Assembly (NCBI GenBank): GCA_017940415.1
Contig: JAGAYR010000042.1
Span: 56,893 to 120,892 of the forward strand
Source: Lachnospiraceae bacterium
Lineage (GTDB): Bacteria > Bacillota > Clostridia > Lachnospirales > Lachnospiraceae
Direction of reading: 5' to 3'
Length of the DNA: 64,000 bases
Shown: positions 63,995 to 64,000 of the stretch, piece by piece
Numbering within the stretch: position 1 is the first letter of the stretch
Layout of the letters: every line of letters starts with the position of its first letter
The notes under the pieces: model-generated
Told to the model about the DNA's origin: nothing
What the model saw: the letters and a program-made list of their open reading frames with translations, nothing else
Database searches by the model: none
Position numbers and translations under genes: made by a program

Positions 63995-64000
63995 TGTACC

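Larger units (their letters stand above)
63585..64000. other. Gene-free region upstream of rpsF
   Basis: About 415 bp, very AT-rich in the middle (63690-63850). It holds the rpsF promoter on the left and the 20-bp repeat array on the right. Nothing else could be assigned. Confidence 0.6.

Overview
The window looks like chromosome of an anaerobic Gram-positive bacterium of the Clostridia, most likely a Lachnospiraceae member of the Butyrivibrio type. The reasons are AT-rich promoters with moderate-GC genes, strong GGAGG ribosome sites, a fermentative pyruvate formate-lyase locus, glgC/glgD glycogen genes, a Bce-type peptide-sensing module, a DUF4003 protein, MecA, GdpP and an F-ATPase with a Na+-type c subunit. 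I could not run a database search, so the genus is an inference. No phage, insertion sequence, CRISPR array, tRNA or rRNA gene was recognised.

Layout. 1-7.9 kb: a minus-strand galactoside operon (TetR regulator, GH2 glycosidase, GPH-family symporter, an uncharacterised 498-aa protein, and a GH36 alpha-galactosidase that runs off the left edge), with a visible promoter and operator. 8-16 kb: a secreted repeat protein, mfd-pth, and glgC-glgD. 16.3-17 kb: bioY behind two BirA-type operators. 17-23 kb: a Bce-type ABC transporter plus two-component system, then two poorly known genes. 23-28 kb: dnaD-dnaI-prs, and murC. 28-32.5 kb: queT behind a preQ1-like riboswitch, a transglutaminase-like lipoprotein, and a large membrane-anchored protein with a C39-like tail. 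32.5-39.7 kb: a complete ATP synthase operon (atpZ, atpI-like, BEFHAGDC). 39.8-49.5 kb: a DUF402 gene, a YhaN/YhaO-like pair, and a tight run of cell-wall and nucleotide genes (GH18, threonylcarbamoyl-AMP synthase, rpiB, upp, dCMP deaminase, SleB-type hydrolase). 49.5-50.4 kb: about 830 bp without a gene but full of potential RNA structure. 50.4-55.2 kb: mecA and gdpP-rplI-dnaB on the plus strand. 55.2-59.1 kb: ferredoxin, pflA and the pyruvate formate-lyase genes. 59.4-63.7 kb: a DUF1858 redox protein, a chemoreceptor with three tandem sensor modules, and rpsF-ssb-rpsR. The right edge carries a 20-bp tandem repeat array.

Most unusual system. Pyruvate formate-lyase is encoded in pieces. A 680-aa core keeps the catalytic Cys-Cys pair but stops before the glycyl-radical domain. 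That domain is a separate 81-aa protein. Between them lies a 67-aa Cys-containing protein whose N-terminus resembles the start of the radical domain. Strong hairpins separate the three cistrons, and the activase and a 2[4Fe-4S] ferredoxin lie just downstream. Other leads are the Na+-binding signature in AtpE, the structured intergenic region near 49.7 kb, the tandem sensor modules in the chemoreceptor, dispersed GGGGACGGTTCC hairpin elements, and the iteron-like array at the right edge.
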